DNA of 64,000 nucleotides from Byssochlamys sp. IMV 00236 (lineage: Eukaryota > Ascomycota > Eurotiomycetes > Eurotiales > Thermoascaceae), in contig MSJH02000095.1 of the NCBI GenBank assembly GCA_001931875.2, forward strand, positions 1-64,000, in the 5' to 3' direction. Under the pieces are notes generated by a model that was not told the origin of the DNA, made no database searches, and worked only from the letters and a program-made list of their open reading frames with translations. How positions within the stretch are numbered: the stretch's first letter is position 1; the number at the start of each line of letters is the position of its first letter. Both the position numbers and the translations under genes were made by a program. This document shows positions 21,702-34,397 of the stretch, one piece after another.

Positions 21702-23540
21702 TTAGACAACACTTTCTTTTTCAATGTCGATCTCTTGTTTTGTAGATGCAGCTGTGGATGAACCACCATAACGAACAGGCTTGAAGAAGATAGCTACCAC
21801 AAGACCAAGACCAGCTGCGACCAAAGGAATGATGAACAAATTATGCATGGCAGCAGCATAAGCATGAGTCACGGGTTGTTGGTATTCAAGAGGCATTTTG
21901 CGAATAAACAGATAGTTCTTTAATGCACCATATTCATTAGCTACCTTGAGTACTTCCGCAGGTAATCCTGCATATTGAGCCTTGACAAAGGTAGCTGAAA
22001 GGGTTTGGTAAATACATACACCCACAGAGGAGGAGAGCATCATAAAGAAGTTGACACAGGTCGTGGCGACTGCAATATCTTTTAAAGCGACGCTCGATTG
22101 GACAGTGAAGATGGCATTCTGATTGGATAGACCAAATGCCAGACCTCCAAAGGCAAGAAAGCCTGCCTGTTGACCCCAGTTGCTGCTAGGATTGACGAGT
22201 TGAAATAAGCCGTAACAGATCAAGTTGGAGGCACCAGCAAAGATGATAAAGTATTTGGGGTAAGGGAAGATTCGGATTAAGATACCACCGCCTACGGATG
22301 CAGCAATCAAGCAGACCATGAATGGAATCAAACGAAGACCTGATTGGGTACTATCAGCTCCAAATACGGCTTGAAAGTAAACTGGACCAAAGTACAGAGT
22401 ACAGATAAATGTAAGACCAAGGAAGATCATGTAAAGATAGGCTGTAGTACATGCAGGGTTCAACAAGATTTGAGCAGGTAAAAGCTAAATTAAAAATAAG
22501 TATCTATTTAATGAATACACCAAAGTAACTTACAGGTTCTTTAGCAACCCAACCTTCGACATAGATTAGAGCAATAAAAGAAACACCAGAAGCCACAAAG
22601 GAACCAATGCAGTGTCCGTCATTCCAACCATAGCTGTTTCCCCAACTGAGGGCAAGAAGTAAACAGACAACAAAGCCAGTGGCGAAGAGGGTACCAAGAT
22701 AATCAATTCGCTTCAACTTGTGGATAAAGCTCTCTTGAGCGACATTCTCAGGAGCTTTCAGAAAGATGAAAATGATGACAAATGCTATTCCAGACAGTAT
22801 CACATTCAGCCAAAAATCCCAGTGCCAGGAAGCGTGATCGACAAAAGCGCCACCTAAAAAAGAGAAAAAAAAAAGATTAGTTTTTGAAAAGCGCGCGGTT
22901 CTTTAATATCATTACCGATTAAGGGACCCACCACACTGGCAATACCATAGATAACACCAAGGATAGACTGGAATCGAGGACGAAGAAGGACAGGTGTAAC
23001 ATCAGTGACGGTGATATAAGTCATGGACATGACTCCGCCTCCACCAAAACCTTGGATGGCTCGACCAGCGATCAAGATATTGATAGAATTAGAAACAGCA
23101 CTGATGATTGATCCAATAAAGAACGTGGCAATGGCAAATAAAAAGACAGCTTTTCTACCAAAGATATCCGAAAACTATGAAGCAAGTCAGTACATGTTTT
23201 CTGTGTGAAATTGTATTAGTCAATTGTTTACCTTGCCGGACAGAGGTTGAAATGCATTGATGGCAACAAGATAAGCGGTCGCAATCCATGTCTGATTCTC
23301 GGTTGCATTTAATTGTGTGGCAATGATACCCATAGCAGGTGCAACCAAAGTAGAGTTAAGGGACATCATAAACATGGCAATACAGATACCAGTCATGAGG
23401 ATAGTAAATCGAAACATTTCAAATCTTGTTTTAAAGTTTTCGCTGTATTGATCATTTGATTCCTTTGAGACATAAATGGTTGGCTCATTCGCTTGAGAGT
23501 CGTTGGACGAGCGCTGGTCTAAGTTAATACTAGAAGACAT
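21702..23540 (-). CDS. MFS drug:H+ antiporter, DHA2 type (14 TM)
   Basis: Exons 23540-23232, 23174-22916, 22853-22534 and 22484-21702 encode 556 residues. A hydrophilic N-terminus of about 45 residues precedes TM1 (FTILMTGICIAMFMMSLN). The motif A region FSDIFGRKAVFLFA after TM2, the motif C-like GRAIQGFGGGGVMSM and SVVGPLIGGAF are typical of fungal multidrug/azole exporters of the DHA2 family. The large second half gives 14 TM in total. Plasma-membrane or vacuolar location; substrate not predictable. Start chosen at MSSSINLDQ; an in-frame ATG 141 nt upstream lacks homology. Confidence 0.88.
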
Positions 23541-24965
23541 GTTTGGTAAAGAAAAAGGAAGAGGTAGAATTCGATCTGATTTTATACTTGCGACTTCAAC
23601 ATAAAGAAAAGTGGGTGATTTTGTGCAACAGCGGAAGTTTGTCTTGCCGAGCTTGATCTGATTGTCTATTGGACAGAACAAGAGGCAACCCGTCCTATCC
23701 GTACTCGGGCATAAGGTTCAGCCATAATGAATATCTATATTTAGTAATTAGAATACCTGGAATAATTAACAGTAACAATAATGAATAATCAACTCGTCTG
23801 ATTTCTTTGTAAACTCTAATTTTATATAAACAGTAGAATCACCACTGAGAAGGAAGAAAGAGAAGTATAGATCAAAGCTTTTATGAAATAGCTTTATTGA
23901 TACAGCTGTTGTTGTAGTAAATCTAAGGGTTTGACTCAAAGCATTTGCCTTTTTTTTTTTTTTTCCCTGAGACTTGACTGTACAGTTGCCTATTTAGCGG
24001 AGAGATCACCAAACAGGCAGATTAGCCAGTTGAGTGTTGCTGGAAGACTGGAAAGACGTTCTAGTCTAAAAAAGCAAAGCACTTTTCAATACCATGGATA
24101 AAACCATCAATACATGACTATAACTCAGCGATATGTCGAGTTAACAGCTGTGATCGCAATATAATTAAAAATAAAATGCTACGTTTCAGTGTAAGTCTCG
24201 CTTGCATAGACAATTCATGACTGCTATTTACATGCAGATGCTGTCAGCAAGAGTATTCATCGTTGTTATCCGTATTCTTATTCCCTTCTCTTCTGATGCG
24301 ATAGAGAAACATATGTTTTACTAGTATTATAATTGTTATCTCATCAAACCCGTCAAACATACTCCTTTTCGCCCGTAGATGTTTGACGTCGTTTATAGTC
24401 TGAGATTAAATACGTAGAGAAATGAGAAATGCAAGATCTGTGAAAACGCGACAATTGATTGGCGTAATTCGCTTTTGCCTGTTAGTAACTGGCGTTTTTG
24501 TCATGATTTACATTAAAAAGGAAGCAAAGATTAACGCTAAATGTACGATTAGCATCATAATGAGCTTTTATATGACATTTTTGTCCATTGACATGTACTA
24601 TTTTTTAGTAAAAACTAGGTAATCAGGAAATAATACATGTTCAATGATAAATATGTTACACCCCCCCCCTTCATTTACTAAGTGGAAAATATAATGATTG
24701 TTCTAATGCAAAAATCTGTACCTTCCACGTGAAGTAGAACATTGGAAATTAGGATCTCTTTGCAAATTAATTACATTTCTTTTTTTATATTCTTTGTCAT
24801 TAAACATTCTTCCTCCCTTAATTATATTATTCTTGGAGTAACTATTTTTAGATTTGCGTCTATTGTGCATAAAATGATCAAGCTAAAAGCGAGTCACAAT
24901 TTTTTATTTTCTGTATGGTGCATCTGTGCCTGTGTGTGTGTGTGCCTGGTAATTTTTATTTTTTC
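23541..24965. other. intergenic interval
   Basis: 1.4 kb between divergent promoters of the MFS and tyrosyl-tRNA synthetase genes. Contains a C9 run near 24661 and a GT-rich stretch near 24931-24945. ORFs at 24422-24622 and 24742-24978 look like chance frames. Confidence 0.6.
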
Positions 24966-26793
24966 ATGTTTATGTTAAAACAGACAGGGTCCAAGTGGCG
25001 CTTGACGCTAAGTAAGCATGTTTCCTTTTTCAGCACACAGAGTAATGTCATTACAGACATGACTCAACGTGGACTTTTATTTCAAACAACAAGGTAATCC
25101 TTAAAGCAACGAACAACAACAACAACAAAAAATGCTAAAAAAGGGAGACTTTTAATATAGCCCAGACATCATCAAAAGAACAGAAGCACCTACTACTATT
25201 TATTGTGGAGTCGATCCTACAGCCAAGAGTCTTCATTTAGGTAATCTTGTCACATTAATGGGCCTACTTCACTTTCACATTCGTGGGCATCAGACAATTG
25301 CACTTGTAAGTTGATTCATAATTTGTGGCTATTGTTTCTTTTATAACAAGAGTAGGTAGGAGGGGCAACTGGAAGCATTGGAGACCCTTCTGGTCGCAAG
25401 TCAGAGCGAGTACCACTGACAAAGGAAGTGCTGGCAACCAATGTGGCGGGTATTGAAAGTCAAATCCATCGTTTCTTCAAGAATGGTGCTACTTATGCTC
25501 GTCAAAGAGGATACGATGGAAATGAACGCACACCAAAAGTATTGAACAATTATGACTGGTTTAGCTCGATGACAGCTCTTGATTTTTTGAGTGACATTGG
25601 TCGATATGCACGAGTGAACACGATGCTGGCAAAGGAAAGGTAAATGAGAAGGTGATGTATATATGCTTGAAAAAGAGCTAATATAAAATAGTGTCAAGTC
25701 ACGTATAGAAAGTACTCAGGGTATCAGTTTCACAGAATTTTCTTATCAGCTATTACAAGCTTATGATTTCTATTATTTATACAAGCATCATGACTGCCGT
25801 GTTCAGGTAATTTAATAGAATATCAATGTGAGCTATATAATAAACCACTATATTAGTTGGGAGGAAGTGATCAATGGGGTAATATCACAGCAGGTATTGA
25901 TTTGATATCCAAGAAGAGACAAGATGAAAAAGAAGACCTTCAATCACGGGCATTTGGTATCACCATTCCACTTTTACTTACATCGACTGGAGAAAAGTTT
26001 GGAAAATCAGCAGGTAATGCAGTGTGGTTAGATGAGACGATGACAAGTGTCTATGACTTTTATCAGGCAAGCTCCCCCCTTGAAATATAAATGTTCCATA
26101 GTGTTGATTCTATGTAGTTTTTGATGAGGTCATCAGATGATGATGTAAGTAAATATCTACGCATGTTTACACTATTATCACCAAATGAGATAAAAGATAT
26201 AATGAATGAACACCAAGTAATAATAAGATAGTACAAGAAAAAACATATGAATATGAATATAACCCTTTTTATAGAAATCACCTGAGCTCAGAATAGCACA
26301 AACCAAGTTGGCAAATGAGACAACTGAGTTAGTTCATGGATGTAAGTATATAAAAAAAAGGCATGGCAAGAGTCAATCTAACCTTTTTCAGCCGATGGAT
26401 TACAAAGAGCACAAACAGCTACACGTGTCTTGTTTGGACAAACAGACTCACTTTCAGGCGATCAAATTATTCAAGCCTTTAAAGGGGATAAACATCGTTT
26501 CACTCAATTAGAGAAATCACGTTTGATTGGAGCAGGTTTAGATCAAATCGCTGCCATGACAAATGCAGTAAAATCTAAATGTAAGTTATTGTTGTACTCG
26601 AGAAACATGGGGTAATTAATCATACAAAATAATAGCTGAGGCACAAAAGAAGATGAAAGCAGGCGGATTCTATTTAAATAGTACCAAGATAACACACCAT
26701 CAGACAACACTGACAGAACAGGACTTGATTGACGGGAAAGTGGTCATCCTGCGTATAGGCAAGAGTTCGTTTTATTTAATAGAGGCTATTTAA
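24966..26793 (+). CDS. MSY1: mitochondrial tyrosyl-tRNA synthetase
   Basis: Nine exons (24966-25093, 25161-25305, 25356-25639, 25692-25806, 25857-26066, 26118-26216, 26275-26341, 26392-26580, 26636-26793) give 464 residues. The start [19 protein letters not shown] is a basic, amphipathic mitochondrial presequence. Class I motifs: [19 protein letters not shown] (HxGH variant), [40 protein letters not shown] and [13 protein letters not shown] (KMSKS variant KFGKS). The C-terminal S4-like domain includes [13 protein letters not shown]. The intron at 26067-26117 starts with GC (CAG|GCAAGC), and only that donor gives the conserved YDFYQFLMRS junction. Charges mitochondrial tRNA-Tyr. Bacterial-type enzyme, as in all fungi. 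Confidence 0.93.
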
Positions 26794-26927
26794 AATATAA
26801 AGTAAGCTTAATAGAATTAAAGTTTTGATTGGTTATTTTATTGTATCACATCATATGTTTAAACAATGCTGATTACCTTTTTTTATTCAAGTCTTTCATG
26901 TGAAACGACAAATGGGAAACGCGACCT

Positions 26928-26933
26928 TATAAA
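26928..26933 (+). promoter_or_regulatory. TATA box of the PAS-protein gene
   Basis: TATAAA about 70 bp upstream of the ATG at 26998, followed by a pyrimidine-rich leader. Confidence 0.5.
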
Positions 26934-26997
26934 GAGCCTCTCTCCTTTTTTTATGAATTTCTCTCTCTTTTCTTTTTCTTTTTCTTTTTACATCGTT

Positions 26998-28077
26998 ATG
27001 TCATCTTGTCACTCATTCCATGAATGTCCGCTTCGTTCCTATTCTTTATTGATTATCAACAAGGAAAAGCAAACCATTGTGACAGGGACCGATGAACTAT
27101 TTGACATCTTGGGATATAAAGAACCACATCAACTCATAGGGAAATCCATTCACTTACTCAACCCACAAAAGAAAAAGGACCACTATGTACTACATCATAC
27201 ATCCTCTCGTCATATACCCTTTGAGATTTGCATTCATCATGATCCACTCACAAACGCAAAGGATTTGGACTATTGGCTCATACGTCCACTCGACAACCGT
27301 CATTCGAATACACTCGGTCCAGTCACCATTCTGAGATTGAGCCCCTTTGGCACAATCGAGAACGCATATCCTTCCGTTGACTTTCCTCAAAAGCATACTG
27401 AACTGCAGCATCAACCGATCATGTCTTTTATTCATGAATCAGACTTGATCACTGTCTGTCAGAGATTAAGCAAGACAAGATATAGATCACATCATACCTT
27501 ACGTATACGATGGTTAGACCATCATCCTCGACAATCAACACATCAAACAGCAGATGCCTTTCGGTGGGTAATGCTCACTGTTATGAATGCACCTCGAAGA
27601 TTATCATGCAGCTCCTTGGATGATCCTCAGTCTCGACCTATATGCATCGTTAGAGTTCTCTATGACTCTCCAGAAGAAGCACCTCCTCCCGTCTCGATCA
27701 ATGACTGTTTACGCCTCGCTTGTTTCGAAGCCATACACTTACTCACTAGTCAACTCAGTCAGGGCACCCTTCAACTTCATAATTGGATTGACTCCATTCA
27801 TGCTGCTCTCGATCAGGGCAAGACTTATCTTTTAGAATTTATCGCTCATTTACTAAGTTATGCTCTCGACTTCACCAACGAACTCGGTATACTCTATCAT
27901 CCGCCTATTCAAGAATGCTCGACCAAAGAGGATGATATGGATATGGAAGATATGATAAACAAAAAGAAATACAAAGTTTATTCAAATACGACTACACCTA
28001 TGATTAAAGTATATGACAACAATAAGCAACTATGGTCAATTCCTCTGTTCAGAAAGAACTGCTATCAAAAACTATAA
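26998..28077 (+). CDS. PAS-domain protein
   Basis: Single-exon, 359 residues. The N-terminal PAS fold is recognised in SYSLLIINKEKQTIVTG followed by DELFDILGYKEPHQLIGKSI, the classical start with alpha-helical GY-x2-x-E/P-L-G-K. A second PAS-like segment may span about 110-235 (GTIENAYPSVDF, SFIHESDLITVCQRL, HHTLRIRWLD, WVMLTVMNAP). The C-terminal third is helical with no zinc finger, kinase or DNA-binding domain. It resembles the short orphan PAS proteins of Mucoromycota. An upstream in-frame ATG (26866) would add 44 Phe/Ser-rich residues that are mostly promoter and leader, so I chose 26998. Role probably signalling or protein partnering, by inference. Confidence 0.7.
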   Translation: MSSCHSFHECPLRSYSLLIINKEKQTIVTGTDELFDILGYKEPHQLIGKSIHLLNPQKKKDHYVLHHTSSRHIPFEICIHHDPLTNAKDLDYWLIRPLDNRHSNTLGPVTILRLSPFGTIENAYPSVDFPQKHTELQHQPIMSFIHESDLITVCQRLSKTRYRSHHTLRIRWLDHHPRQSTHQTADAFRWVMLTVMNAPRRLSCSSLDDPQSRPICIVRVLYDSPEEAPPPVSINDCLRLACFEAIHLLTSQLSQGTLQLHNWIDSIHAALDQGKTYLLEFIAHLLSYALDFTNELGILYHPPIQECSTKEDDMDMEDMINKKKYKVYSNTTTPMIKVYDNNKQLWSIPLFRKNCYQKL

Positions 28078-28966
28078 GAAAAAACAAAAAAACAAAAAAA
28101 CACACACACTCACTTTCTCTATGATGCAACGTTCTATATTTATGCTCATCTATAGTCTCCCTTTTATCCCCTTTTTTTTTCACCTCCTTTTTGTCGCTTT
28201 GTATATGGTTCTCATTAATTTGTAAATTTTTCTTATATATAAACACTTTATTCAGAAATTATTCGCACACATTACAAAATCAATAAAAATTAAACACTTT
28301 ATGTATTTTTATTATTTAAAAAAAAACATGAAATAATATATAAAATTAGCTTGATATTTTCGAGAAAAGATAAATGTGGTCAAGACTTTATACAAAATAA
28401 AAAGTTGCTAGAGAGTTTGTTTAAATAGTATGATCTTAACTTCTTTATTTCTCTTATAAATCCTCTTCTTATAATGTAAGTATTTAATATCAATGTAAAT
28501 AACTGATTTACTAATCATTTCTTTATTCATCCTCTTGCTTCTGATGGGCTCTCTTTTATTATTATTTGTTGTCGCGTTTGTTGTCTGAAATTACCATTTT
28601 TTTATCAGTGTGCAAGTAAAATGCTAGTCCATTTAATGCCCATTCATCATGAAAGGCATTGGTTATCTGCTTATAAAAGACGCTCAATGATACTTTTACC
28701 CTAAAAAGAATAGGAATAACGATAGCATTCTATATGTACCTTTTAAAAGAAAAAGGAACATTAGGCGCAAGAATAATACCTCTTTCCATAGTAAGATGCA
28801 GAAAACATATTTGCAATAAGCATCAATACATCTAATAAAACACATAGCAACACAATTTATGTTTCTTCTTTAACAGATTCATCTTGATGCAAGTCACATT
28901 TACGTTTTCTGCACTTGTGTGTCTGCTTGGGCTCTTTCTTGCTACTTTATTTTTTGGGGACCTGTC
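28078..28966. other. intergenic interval
   Basis: About 0.9 kb of AT-rich 3' UTR and promoter sequence between two plus-strand genes. Nothing recognisable; a short CA-rich stretch follows the PAS stop codon. Confidence 0.6.
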
Positions 28967-29995
28967 ATGGGTGAACTGTCAGAGCAAGAAAAATTAGAAA
29001 AAAGACGTGCTAGACGACAACAAAGAATCCTAGCCTCGGCCGAAAGTAGACTGAACAAGATCACAGGCAGTCAATCTGGTAGATAAGGGAAAATAAAGTG
29101 TATATAATACATGCTATTAACTCATCAATCCAGCTTTTCGTTCATCCCCAACTCCTTCTCCTTCCAACTCGTCAAGTTCATTTCAAGAGACAAATGTTAG
29201 TTCACTAGCAGAACATTACCCTTCAGCTCAGGATCCACGTCGTCAGAAATATGAAGAGAGACTGACACCACCACCACCATCACCACAACCCACGACATCT
29301 GCTAGTCGGGTTCAGCAACATCGTCCAGAGGTTCAAAAGAGAATTGAGGAAGAGAAGGCAAGAGAGTTAAACGATCACGGATTCCTCGGCGGACGTGTGC
29401 CTCAGATCCTACTCGCGACTATGCTACGGCGAACGAACCCACAGGAGCGAATGAATCAGAAATCAGCACGTCTCCCAGCTAATAAATATTGGAATCTGCT
29501 ACATTTTGTGGCCATGGTCTGGTTAGGTGTCTGTGCTGTCTGTAGTCAATGGTCGACTTATGGAGCAAGTGGTGTTTGTGACTTGATTCATCAAAATGAG
29601 ACATATGATCATAACACAGTATATTATGTAGGAAGCACTTTTTTTTTTGCTTTCATTAGCGCGCTGACAACTTTTTTTTTTCTTTGGTATAGCCTGTGTT
29701 TTGGTATTTTGTCACTATACAATCATTATTGCACTTTGCCAGAAAAGTCTATCAGCCTGTAAGTGTTTTTTTTTTGTTAATAGATTATCATTCTAAAATG
29801 CGAGTTGTGTAGGAGTATAAAATAACAGATGAGCTGACATTTTCGGGCATAGTGTCTCAACTACCAGAGGCATTACAAGATCCCGCTTGCTTTGTACAGA
29901 AATACGGTGTGATAATTAACGAGATATTTAGGGATTTGTGTATAGTTGTGTTTGTGATAGGATTTATATCTTTAATGACATCCCTTGTTTATTAA
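28967..29995 (+). CDS. GET complex membrane subunit, Get2/CAMLG-like
   Basis: Exon 1 is 28967-29078; exon 2 runs from 29134 to about 29758; a last exon from about 29813 to 29995 ends in FVIGFISLMTSLVY-stop. The N-terminus carries the Get2/CAMLG signature RRARRQQRILASAESRLNKI, a basic helix that binds the Get3 ATPase. A Ser/Pro-rich linker follows, then TM1 (YWNLLHFVAMVWLGVCAV), TM2 (STFFFAFISALTTFFFLWYSL) and TM3 in the last exon (IFRDLCIVVFVIGF). It would receive tail-anchored proteins at the ER. The exon 2 to exon 3 join does not close: the only good donor (GTAAGT at 29759) leaves phase 2, while the acceptor before GAGTATAAA needs phase 0. Two T10 runs in exon 2 could hide an indel. Confidence 0.68.
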
Positions 29996-30060
29996 TATGA
30001 TTAAAGTTGCATAAATGACTCTTTTATCTTTGGTATAAATAAGCAAAAAAAAAAAAAATA

Positions 30061-31715
30061 CTAGTTGGAAGTAGACTGGAATCGGTAAATGCCTTTTCTA
30101 TAAATAGCTGCTGTAATGATAAACAGACAAAGACCTGCAGCAATGGCACCTGTAATGAACGTATTCCTAAAGCAGGCCATGCCGTGACACACTTGTCCAC
30201 CCTGGCGACTTAATTCACGATCGTAGACGATACCAAATACAAGATTAAACAATTGGCTGCCAATGGCTGGAGCACACAACATCCATCCCCAATTTCTAGC
30301 AAAAGTCTATACCATTCCCTCAAAAATTAGTTATATTCCTTCAAAAGAGAAACAAACTTACCTTTATGCCAAATTCACTAATGATAGCTGGTGCAATGGC
30401 AAAGACGATACCATAAACAATGGCAATGGCAACACTGTATGTCATCAAATCTTTGTCACTTGATACGGATATAGGAAGGCAGACCATACTGATCATAAGG
30501 CCAACAGCAGCAAACCAGATGAACCACATCCTGTGGATACCTATCCTTCTTTGGAATATGTCACTGAGTGTGCCGAACACGGCTCTTGAGACACAATTAG
30601 ATACGCTAAATATGGAAATATGCAAGTTACGAAGATGTTGTGCTTCATTGGGCGTGAGATGATCTGCCGAGAGTGAGATGAGTAGACCGCCAACGTTTGT
30701 CAGATAGACGTAGCCCAGACCCAAGATGATCAAAAGAGAAAGACATAATGAGAATCCGACAGGATCTAGAAAGACAGTGAGGCCAGACAGGTTGATCTCT
30801 TCATCTTCAATTTGAATATTTTTTGGATAATTAATAACATTCTTAGACGGCACACCTTTGACGTCCTGCGCTTCTTCTTCATATTGAGTAGATGACGTGC
30901 TAAAACTGTAAACGCTATCTGTTGTTGATGCATAGTTGGCTGAATTGGAGGCCACAAGAGGTTGCTGCTCCATCAAGGGCAATTCATGCTCTGTGTGTTC
31001 AATGGGGCCCAGGATAAATGACCCTAGAAAGGCCACGGCAGCCGCTGTGCAGCCAAAAAAGATGAGGAATTCAAAGGTACTGTTGTCATGTCCACCCTGA
31101 TCTCCTTTGGGTTTAAATAATTTATCGTTGATTTGTGAGAAAACAAGTCCACTGATGCCCAATGAAGCACTTGTTAGTCCCATGCTCATGCCCCGATACA
31201 GTTTAAAATTGTACGCCTGTGTTGTATACGTTAGAATGGGTCTTCTTTTTATATTCTGCACCTTACTTGTGAATCTAAGGTACAGATATAGGCAGCAGCA
31301 CTAGAAGCGCCCATGCAGACCAAATAAAACGCACACAGTAAGTAGTTGCTTGGTAGTCGGTCTTGGTAAGTGGCAGACAAAAGAAAAGTGCAAATTGAAG
31401 TAATAAGGGCTGAAGTAATCAAAGTTCTAAGACAAATGTTTAACGTCAATTATTTTTTTCCCTATCTCATTGATTTATCCATTTTTTTTACATTCTGAAC
31501 CCATAATTCTCCACTAAATAAGCACATAATGGTCCTGAGAAAGATACACCAACAAATACAGATGTACCCACGACACTGTTCTCGATCGAGCTCCAGTGAA
31601 AACGGTTTGCTAAGGACGGACCAAAGGTAGGGTAGACATATTGTGGTCCTGATACATTGGCTACAAGAAGCGCTGTTAAAAACGAAGCAGCAAGAATTAT
31701 ATTTCTATTGTTCAT
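30061..31715 (-). CDS. MFS transporter, MCH1-like
   Basis: Exons 31715-31492, 31426-31267, 31216-30362 and 30306-30061 give 494 residues and about 12 membrane segments. TM1 begins ILAASFLTALLVANVSGPQY and GPSLANRFHWSS follows. A central acidic loop (about 205-260) separates the halves. The second half reads GGLLISLSADHLTPNEAQ, SNCVSRAVFGTLSDIFQRR and NWGWMLCAPAIGSQLFN, ending with VCHGMACFRNTF. This pattern is shared with yeast Mch1 (monocarboxylate-transporter-like) and plant NFD4/nodulin-like MFS proteins. Vacuolar membrane location is usual; substrate unknown. Convergent with the Get2-like gene, stops 65 bp apart. Confidence 0.82.
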
Positions 31716-32599
31716 TCGTCTTCTATAAAAAGAATAAATAAAAAAAGAAAGGACAAAAAAAAAACAGATAAGAAAATTTCGCATAAATAGACACAAATCG
31801 GTTCCCCGGCTGCCTTTTTAAGTTCCCGCCTCTCTTTTATACACTGTGGGGGAGAAAAGATATTTATAAAAGATCAGTTGATTGTTTATGATATATGCAT
31901 CTTGACCAGATTTCTCTGTGTATATGTGTGCATGCAGTCTAACAACAGAGGCCAAATAAAATGAAATGTAATAAAGTATAGAGCTTTTATTTGCTCGTAC
32001 AGTGAAGGTATAAGCAACGTTGATAACAAAGAGAGTACTACAATGCTTACTGCAAATGCATGTAGGCATGTAATAACATATATTCACATGGTCACTGTTT
32101 CTAGTCTCTAAGGAGACAACACCATCATATTTTGAAAGAAAAATATAACAAACAGTCTGTGCGTAAGCATGGTTAACATTTACTAGTTCTAAAGGAACCT
32201 TTCCAAATAATAGATATAAATGGCAGACTTGATGCTATATTTACTTATCGCCCAAGCAAAACAGGAAGCCTGATATAAATACAACAGTATGCATTCTTTC
32301 TTGATATATTGGTGATGCATTAAAGCTTGAATTTTCTTTGAGAGCCTGGCAACAATATTTTTTATATGTCATTGATTGAGGTCTTTCTCGTTTTTGTATT
32401 TACTTTTCGTATAACAAGTCTTAATATGTATCAAAGCTATCATTAAGAACAAGATAGAAACAGCAATAGAAAGAAAGAAAAAGAAAGCTGTAGTACAAAT
32501 AAATGCTTGAATAGCAGACTACGTTATATCACTGTCTTTCTATGCTTAGGGATGTTTCAAGAAGTCTTGACAATCATTTGCATATAAGCAAAGACGCGC

Positions 32600-32668
32600 T
32601 ATTGAAACGCATGAGCCAATAGAAAAGTGCTTTGACTGTTATCGAAACGCACAATCCAATAGAAAATC
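32600..32668 (+). promoter_or_regulatory. duplicated CCAAT-box element
   Basis: Two 29-bp copies, 32600-32628 and 32640-32668, exactly 40 bp apart, share GAAACGCA followed by CCAATAGAAAA. CCAAT boxes bind the HAP/NF-Y complex. They lie upstream of a long pyrimidine tract (about 32715-32795), which is how many promoters look in this window. Confidence 0.5.
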
Positions 32669-32809
32669 ATTAATTGAATGACCGACTGTCAACGCTTTAG
32701 AGTATTTCTGTCCTACCTCTTTTTTTTCCCCTTTTTTCTTTTTCTTTTTCTTTTCTTTTTCTTTTCTTTACAGATACTCCTCGCTTTTTTTTTTCTCCCT
32801 GTGAAGATG

Positions 32810-33430
32810 CTTTGGTATTAGCTCTGTTCATCCTTTAGAGGACTGAACACGCCCTCTGTTCACGCTGTAACCCTAGTACAGTCATGTTGGTGATTCAAGT
32901 GACTTGCAGATTCCTGGGCTGGCTACACTTGTGTGACCGACGAACCGCTCGCCCGTTATCTGTGAACAGAGAAATGCTCTCTAAGTGTAACTACTCGAAT
33001 AAATGCTTATGCTGTTACTAGGCGGTATCGAGCCAAAAGCTATTTTGGGTAGTTTGCTGAGTCAAGACTATCATCTGAGCTTGCGAGACGACTGGTAGAC
33101 GAGGTTGGGGCCTATTGATAGCTACCTGTTGGCAGTCTGTCAATTCAGACTTGTCTGGAGCTGTTCAGCTTGTACTTTCTAGGTTTTTCAGATGTATAAG
33201 TTCAGTCTTGATACATCACCACTTTTACAAGGTATATACACCATTGACATTCAGTGTATACCTTCTTTTTTTAGGATCATATGTACCCTTACCTTCCCGT
33301 GGTTGATCTTGCTAACCAAGACTTTATTGTCTTGAGAACTGAAAGAAGTACGCTTTTATTATAAATAAATATAAATGAAAAAAGTTGGTTAGTAAATGAC
33401 GCGTTTTTATTATTCATTACGTGTGTGTGT
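32810..33430 (+). ncRNA. possible noncoding transcription unit A
   Basis: Downstream of the CCAAT pair and a pyrimidine tract lies about 500 bp of more GC-balanced sequence without an open frame longer than about 60 codons, then AATAAA-containing DNA and the TAAATGACG repeat. The promoter-like front and terminator-like end suggest a transcript, but I match no known RNA family (no Sm, RNase P, SRP or U3 motif seen). Could equally be a decayed protein gene. Confidence 0.25.
33393..33430 (+). repeat. TAAATGACG repeat, copy 1
   Basis: TAAATGACG, one variable base, then GTTTTTATTATTCATTAC, followed by a GT run. Matches copy 2 at 34953-34995 with one mismatch over 28 bp. Confidence 0.75.
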
Positions 33431-34397
33431 TTGTATATATGTGTGAGAGAAGTAGCTGGAAAGAAGATTTGACGATAACACCAAGCATGCACATCATTAA
33501 GAATATAAAGTAGCCTTGACACTATATACTCATCTCCTGTCGATGGTCCTTCGGAAGTTCTTATCTCTGCCGTTGACTATGTAAGCTAGTCTTGAGCTTT
33601 CGACAAACCACCATAAGAGAGGACTTTGTCCCAGCAATTGTAGAACAGCATCTGCTTACGACAGGCGTTAGAATAAAACCATTGTAATCAGTATGAATAG
33701 AATGAATTCATATATTATATGATCGTACACACTTTTAATGATAAGTCAAATTAAATAGAATCTCTCCTTTGAATATAAATCACTACTTCTTCCCTTAAAG
33801 GATACGCTTCTTAAAAGATAACCCTTCTTATGGTGAAAGCAGCATCATAACCCAGATCATAAGCTCAGTGTAATTATATATCACTAACACTCCTTTTAAT
33901 GCCGTGCAAATATTCATATATATTATATTTAATCAGCAAAAGTATTATTAATGTCTTTAGATCATCTGTCCAGTTTAATACCACCTCTTTCTTGTGTTTA
34001 TTGGTTGTATCATTCTCTCCTCTTTCAAGCTGAGCATGCAATCTTTATACATAAACATTATATATCTGAGGTATTACTTTGTATGCAAGTGATTCTAATA
34101 CATTCATTCTACGTGACATTACTGCAAGATTGTATAGTAAACGAATTCCATTTAAAAGAAGAAATGAGGACAATTACACAATTGAGTAAAGAGTTTACAT
34201 TTAAGGTGCGATACTCATTATTTCAATAGTTACTATTCAATATAGGAGCAATATATAGCTTTCAAGATAGTTAGGTGAGATGGTGCTGCATAGTTCAATA
34301 TCAGCAGGGCAAGGGGGCGTCACAGATTGGTTGATTTTAAAATGGAATATAAATATTGTGAAAAAGCACCCAATAACTTCCCTTTACAGAACAAAGG

